Positions 59,087 through 64,000 of a stretch of 64,000 nt of DNA are shown piece by piece. The notes beneath the pieces are model-generated. The model was not told the origin of the DNA, made no database searches, and saw only the letters and a list, made by a program, of their open reading frames with translations. The position numbers and the translations under genes were made by a program. This DNA comes from Triticum aestivum (Eukaryota; Streptophyta; Magnoliopsida; Poales; Poaceae): assembly GCF_018294505.1 (NCBI RefSeq), contig NC_057810.1:708238336-708302335 (forward strand), given 5' to 3'. Numbering within the stretch: the stretch's first letter is position 1; each line of letters opens with the position of its first letter.

Positions 59087-61241
59087 AGATGAAGATCCTG
59101 GAGATTGGTCAGACCGCCAAGGTCCCTCACATTAGCCTGGATTGGAAGGCGGAGGTGCCGTAAATTCTCCAAATTAGCAATATCTGATGGAACAGCAGAT
59201 AGTCTTCCATCTAATTGCAGTGTCTCCAAGTATCGTAATCCTTGAATCTTGTCTGGCAAATTGATGGTGATATTACACTCAACAATCAGATATCTCAGTC
59301 AAAATAGTTCAACCATTCTAGTGAGGTCAAAACTCATCTGGTCTTGATCAGCAGCCCAAATATGAAGAATCAGAATTTGGAGAAGGCCATAATCCAGATT
59401 GGAAGGTACACATCTGAAGGATCCACAAAACAAAAGTGATCGAACTTGGGACATTCTGATGCTTTCTGGTATCTTTGCGCTTTTTGAACCTCCGAACTGG
59501 AGGGACAATCGGCGAACCTTGTCAGGAAGCAGTAGAGTTGATTCAAAATACTTCACGACAATGAAGAAATTATCCTCAAAGGATTTTTACCTGATAAGAT
59601 CCATTACCATGTGGTTAACTGTACATGACAACACCTCCCCCTCATAGTTGGTGTCTACAGGTTGGATCATACCTCTTCTGACAAGCTCGTCAAAGTAACC
59701 ATACTCAGTGTTACCAACCAAACTTTCTGCTAGCCATTGCTTCACCAAATCATCCTTCCAGATAGTGCAGCCCTCTGGATACATTCTAAGGTAGAGCAAG
59801 CATGTCTTCAAATGAACTGGAAGCTTATTGTAAATAAGGATTAGAACATCTTTCATTCCTTGGGAAGTAGGATCTGTGCACAAAGTGGAGGGTAGAGAAC
59901 TTTCTACCTTCTCCCATTGGTGCATTACAGGGTTCCGCTTGCTTGGTACCAACAGGCTTGCTATATTTACAATTGTTAATGGTAAACCACCGCATTTCCT
60001 GATAATCCTATCTGCAACTGCTTCAAACTCTTGAGGGCAAGCACCTTCACCTTCAGGACCAAAAACATTATTGAAGAATAATTTCCGAGATTCGCCATAA
60101 TTAAGAGGTCTCATCTCAAATATGTATTCTGACTCATAACCAGAACATGCTAATGCTACATCCTCAACTTGTGTGGTTGTCAGTATTCTGCTGCAGCAAT
60201 CACCATCATGAAAAGCACGGCTAATAATATCCCATTCTGATGATGTCCATAAATCATCGACTACAATGAAGTAGCTGCAAGTCAGAACGAATATATTTGG
60301 TCAACTTACACAAAAATAAACAGGTAAAGAAACACAATCAATACAGAACTTAATTTATCTGTAAAAGGAATACAGAAGAACTAGAACACATTTAACTAAC
60401 GAAAAAGTAAATGGCGGTGTTTATGAGAAAAACATCAGCCTTATCTCCTGACTTTTTTTAGTTTTCTGAAGGAGTGGACAATGTACATTTTCTTCGGGAA
60501 AATGGACAATGTACATGAAAGGGTGGATCCATGAGTTTGGGGTTTGAGTATGTCAGCATCTCAAAAAAATGTCATCAAGCTCATAGATATACATCATGTT
60601 AGAACTGACGACATTGATACCTTTAGAAGTTCATGATACATATGATGGAATGTGAACCTTGCAAGAAAACATAAAGACAAATTTGAGTTCTTTAATAAGA
60701 AAAGCATTTTCCTGTTTTTCATAAAAGCACAATATGATAATTACTAAAATCCAGTATAGCCAATAAAATTTCCACGATACCTTTTTCCTTGAAGATGTTT
60801 GATGATACCCTCAATAAGGTCCTGCACATCAGAAAAGGCATGAGTCCATGGTGCCTTAGTTTGTGAGAGGATGGTGGTGAGAAGCCTCCTCATATCGGGA
60901 TTTCGGGACACCCGCACAAAAGCCTTGCACTGGAATTCCCCTCCATACTGATGATATATTGTTCTGGCAACAGTGGTTTTTCCAACTCCTGCAGATCCAA
61001 TGATGGGTATCACCTTAAGCTGGTTCTGGTTGTGGTCGTCGAAAGCCAGCAGTTTACCAAGCTTCTTCATGGGTACCTCGAGACCAACAAGGCTATGGTC
61101 AGCTGTGACCACGCTGACGTCGGGGATGGAGACAGCGGACACCGGCAGGTCCGGGGACAAATCAGGCCTGTGGTGGCTGGTACCGGCTTGCCCACGGTCG
61201 GCTGTCTCTGCCGGAGCAAGCTGGAAACTTTCGCACCTTTC
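59087..61241 (-). pseudogene. NLR disease-resistance gene, NB-ARC and first LRRs, N-terminus missing
   Basis: Exon 61241-60781 carries a linker and the P-loop (VIPIIGSAGVGKTTVARTIY), then RNBS-A-like FVRVSRNPDM. After a 506-bp intron, exon 60274-59087 has kinase-2 (YFIVVDDLW), RNBS-B (SRILTTTQVEDVALAC), GLPL (KCGGLPLTIV), RNBS-D-like HLKTCLLYLRMYPEGCTI, a WLAESLV segment and an MHD-position motif VNHMVMDLI. LRRs follow (DKVRRLSLQFGG, GLRYLETLQLDG, NLENLRHLRLP, GLTNLQDLHL). The NB-ARC is a nucleotide-dependent immune switch. The frame is constant but has a TAA at 59587-59589 (after DLIR) and a TGA at 59299-59301 (MVELF then LRYLIV). The coiled-coil domain expected upstream is absent, replaced by a gypsy LTR. 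Confidence 0.92.
60275..60780 (-). other. NLR intron within NB-ARC
   Basis: Donor AAAAAG|GTATCG at 60781/60780 and acceptor TTGCAG|CTACTT at 60275/60274. Phase 2 joins GK-S-YFIVVDD in frame. A short plus/minus low-complexity segment is the only other content. Confidence 0.85.
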
Positions 61242-61614
61242 TGTCACTACCGTGGGTCGGAGCGGATCGCCGGTGGCGAGGTGGCTAGCGAGAGGAGCAG
61301 GGTAGCGCACTCATGGCGAGAGGAAGGAGAAAGGAGAACAACTCGGGAGAGGATAAGAGCAGGAGAGGGGAAAGACAGACGAGAGGCTCAGAATGATTTC
61401 AATTTTCAAAACCTGATCGTTACAGTGACCTCGCTTGCTTATAAACCCGCAAGCCCACACCACACCACATGCCCCACTGGCTCAAGGCCACACACGGCCC
61501 ACCACACGTCACGCAGTGCCCATTCGAATCTTCCCGCTTCCACCATAGCTCCCTTGCCTCTTCTTGCGTCTGTCAGCACCGACTGAACCTGATACCATCG
61601 CCTCGGCACTTACA
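61242..61614 (-). repeat. 3' LTR of a Ty3/gypsy element (boundaries partly inferred)
   Basis: On the minus strand a purine tract (AGGGGCGGG) is followed by TGTAAGTGCCGAGG at 61614, the LTR start. A promoter-like TTTATAAGC lies near 61440. The end is taken at ACA, 61244-61242 (GTAGTGACA), to pair with TGT. A shorter version ending CGCCA at 61314 is possible. The other LTR lies beyond the window, so the ends and the target duplication cannot be checked. Confidence 0.6.
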
Positions 61615-64000
61615 GTACCCGCCCCTGAAGAACCAGCGTGTCCCCATGCTGGTGCAGCTGGAAACCTCTGCTTGAGCACCTCGTAATCTTCCCACGTAGC
61701 TGAAGTTGCCGGAATGGTAGCCCACTTAATTAGCACTTGCAAGTGAGAGGTGTTGCCCTTCTTGACCAGACGATGATCCAAAATCTCTTCAGGAAAAACG
61801 CCAGGATCAGACAGATCGATCAAAACAGGCAACGACAAAAACACTGGTGTATGATCTGGCACATGGTTCTTCAGTTGGGACACATGGAAAACTGGGTGCA
61901 CTTGACTGCCACGCGGTAATTCCAGGCGATAAGCTGCTATTCCAATCCTGTCCAGTATTTTATAAGGCCCAAAATATTTCAGTGCCAGCTTGCGGCAGGG
62001 TCGGTTCACAACTGTGGACTGAGTGTAAGGCTATAACCGTAAGTACACCATCTCCCCGACAGTAAATTCTCTCTCGAAGCGTTTTGTGTCAGCAAAATGC
62101 TTGTATTTACACTGAGCTCTGGTCAAGTGTTCTTTGAGTGCTGTAGTGTGTTGAGTATGATCTGCCAGCCAAGTATTTACATCTGAGTTGAGAGAGGTTG
62201 GATGCCCTAGCAGCTGTCCCATGTTAGGAGCACACCCGTAGAGGGCTTTGTAAGGTGTACACCCCAGATACGAATGATATGAGGTGTTATACCAAAATTC
62301 AGCCTGAGGCAGCCATACTGCCCACTTTGCTGGACACTCATGTACTGCACATCTTAGGTACATCTCAAGTCACTGATTTACTCGTTTAGTTTGGCCATCA
62401 GTTTGGGGGTGGTATGTTGTATCATTTGCAGTTCAGTGCCCCATACTCAAAAGAGCTCCTTCCAGAAAGCACTAGTAAAATTTTTGTCCCTGTCAGACAC
62501 AATAGTCAAGGGCAGACCATGCAGCTTAACTATATTGTTCAAAAACACCTTGGCCACAGAGGCTGCAGTGAATGGATGTTTCAAAGGAAGAAAGTGCCCC
62601 ACTTCGGTGAAACGATCCACCACCACTAAAATAGCAGAGAAGCCATCAGATTTTGGTAGTCCTTCAATGAAATCCATACTGATGGACTGCCAAGGACTGT
62701 CAGGCACAGGCAAAGGCTGCAACAGACCTGGCATTTTGCACAATTCATGCTTTGCTTGTTGACAAATTCCACACTGTTTGACAAAATTTTCCACATCAGT
62801 CTTCATATTTGTCCAACTGAACAGCTGTTTAACCCTGTGATATGTTGGCAAAATTCCAGAGTGACCCCCACAGGAGTAGAATGGAAGGCCTGGATCAATT
62901 TAGTTTGCAGTCCTGTGTTGGCCCCCACCCATATCTTGTGATCCTGCTTTATCAATCCTTCCTGTAACTGGAATCCAGGGCAAGCACTAGGATCCACTGC
63001 AAGCTTTTGCAACATGGAGAGAGCCATGGGGTCTACAGAGTAACAATTTAGAACTTCCTGCACCCAAATAGGTTTTCTTGTGGACACATTCCGAGTAGCA
63101 AACCGATGTGCAACCCTGGACAAGGCATCAGTAGCAGTATATTCCACCCCTTTCCTGTACTGTATGGAGAATTGTAAGCCCACCAGCTTAGTCATTGCTT
63201 TCCTCTGCAGATCAGATGTCAGATTTTGATCACTCAAATGGCACAGGCTTTGATGATCTGTTTTTATAACAAAAGGTGCTCTGGTCAGGTATGATCTCCA
63301 CCTGTCTATAGCCATCATAATTGCCAAAAATTCCTTCTCATAAATGGATTTCTTTTGACTGGTCACTCCCAGAGCTTTGCTATAGTAAGCTACAGGATGG
63401 CCTTCCTGAGATAACACAGCCCCCACAACAGTGTTACAAGCATCTGTCTCTATAGTGAATGTTTTCTCAAAGTTTGGTAAGGCTAGCACTGGTGTGTTAC
63501 TCATAGTTTGCTTGAGGAGTTGAAAAGCCTGCTGAGCTGCATCAGACCATTCAAAAGCATGTTTCTTCAGTAGGGCTATTAGTGGTTTTGCCAATAGTCC
63601 ATAGTTCTTCACAAACTTTCTGTAATACCCAGTTAGACCCAAAAATCCTCTGAGTTCAGTGACATTTGTAGGCACTGGCCACTGTAGCATTGCCTCAGTT
63701 TTTGTAGGATCTGTAGCCACACCTTTGTCAGAGATTATGTGGCCTAAATACTCCAGGGTCTGTTGTGCAAACACACACTTGCTTTCCTTGACAAACAGCT
63801 GTTGTTCTTTTAGTATATCAAAAACTGACTAAAGATGTTCTAAGTGTTCTTCCAAAGTAAAACTGAACACAAGAATATCATCCATGAATACCAGTACAAA
63901 TTTCCTGTTTGCTCCAGCAAATATGAAATTCATGACACACTGAAAAGTGCCAGGAGCTGTAGCAAGACCAAATGGCATAACTCTGAACTGGAACTGCCCA
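61509..64000 (-). pseudogene. Gypsy pol remnant: RT, RNase H, integrase, chromodomain
   Basis: RT is seen from the edge (FRVMPFGLATAPGTFQCVMN, catalytic FMDDILVFS). A TAG stop is at 63829-63831. RNase H (FTIETDACNTVVGAVLSQEG, KTDHQSLCHLSDQ) and the linker end at a frameshift near 62860: the family reading is HSTPVGGHSG, but here one base is missing. The integrase zinc region and core (GICQQAKHELCKMPG, SMDFIEGLPKSDGF, VVVDRFTEVGHFLPL, IVSDRDKNFTSAFWKELF) come next, then further stops near 62362 and 62029. The C-terminal part has GPYKILDRIG and a chromodomain (HLQVLIKWATIPATSATWED). The last frame extends past 61614 into the LTR before stopping at 61509. The copy is inactive. Confidence 0.88.

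Larger units (their letters stand above)
61242..64000 (-). mobile_element. Ty3/gypsy chromovirus-type retrotransposon, 3' half, cut by window edge
   Basis: The minus-strand order RT, RNase H, integrase, chromodomain, LTR is that of a Ty3/gypsy element with a C-terminal chromodomain. It runs off the right edge. It sits directly against the truncated 5' end of the NLR, so it, or a deletion beside it, removed the coiled-coil part from the visible locus. Confidence 0.88.

Noticed and set aside
59550..59592. TAA at 59587 as part of a splice donor (AG|GTAAAA)
   Set aside because: NLR-like sequence continues directly after it and no acceptor lies at a usable distance, so a nonsense codon is simpler.

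Overview
This window is nuclear DNA of a grass, almost certainly a Triticeae species (wheat, barley, Aegilops or a relative). The evidence is intron-rich plant genes, Stowaway MITEs, and above all Copia elements whose LTRs (about 1.74 kb, TGTTGGAAATATGCCCTAGA at the 5' end) look like the BARE/Angela/WIS group. No bacterial-style genes, CRISPR arrays or recognisable rRNA genes were seen. All genes I can support lie on the minus strand.

Layout. (1) 1-1039 is the N-terminal part of a MuDR-type transposase cut by the window edge. (2) 2241-7603 is a complete 18-exon acetyl-CoA synthetase gene; all splice phases close and it predicts 705 residues. (3) 7.6-16 kb is gene-poor, with a 105-bp tandem repeat, a hAT MITE with an 8-bp target duplication, two fold-back elements, two Stowaway MITEs, a decayed small gene and a LINE 3' end. 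(4) 16258-17127 is a single-exon AP2/ERF transcription factor. (5) 18657-19787 is a single-exon DUF1668-like gene. (6) 20-25.5 kb is MITEs, AT-rich DNA and low-complexity arrays.

(7) From 25981 to about 61241 lies one broken disease-resistance (NLR) locus. NB-ARC and the first LRRs are at 59087-61241 and the rest of the LRRs at 28413-29236. These are followed, across an 81-bp intron with matching phase, by a complete receptor-like cytoplasmic kinase domain in five exons (25981-28331). The parts read as an NLR with a C-terminal integrated kinase. The locus is dead as it stands: an LTR retrotransposon sits inside an LRR codon run (5-bp duplication AGATG), there are two nonsense codons, and a Ty3/gypsy element cuts off the N-terminus.

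The 29.85-kb insertion (29237-59086) is a nest. The outer element is a 5.2-kb Copia with 221-bp LTRs. It received two later insertions of one BARE/Angela-like family: a tandem element with the order LTR-internal-LTR-internal-LTR (31801-47616, duplication AACAC) and a single element (49053-57834, duplication GTGGC). The relative order is therefore NLR-kinase gene, then outer Copia, then the two BARE-like insertions. The gypsy insertion (about 61242-64000 and beyond) hit the same gene independently.
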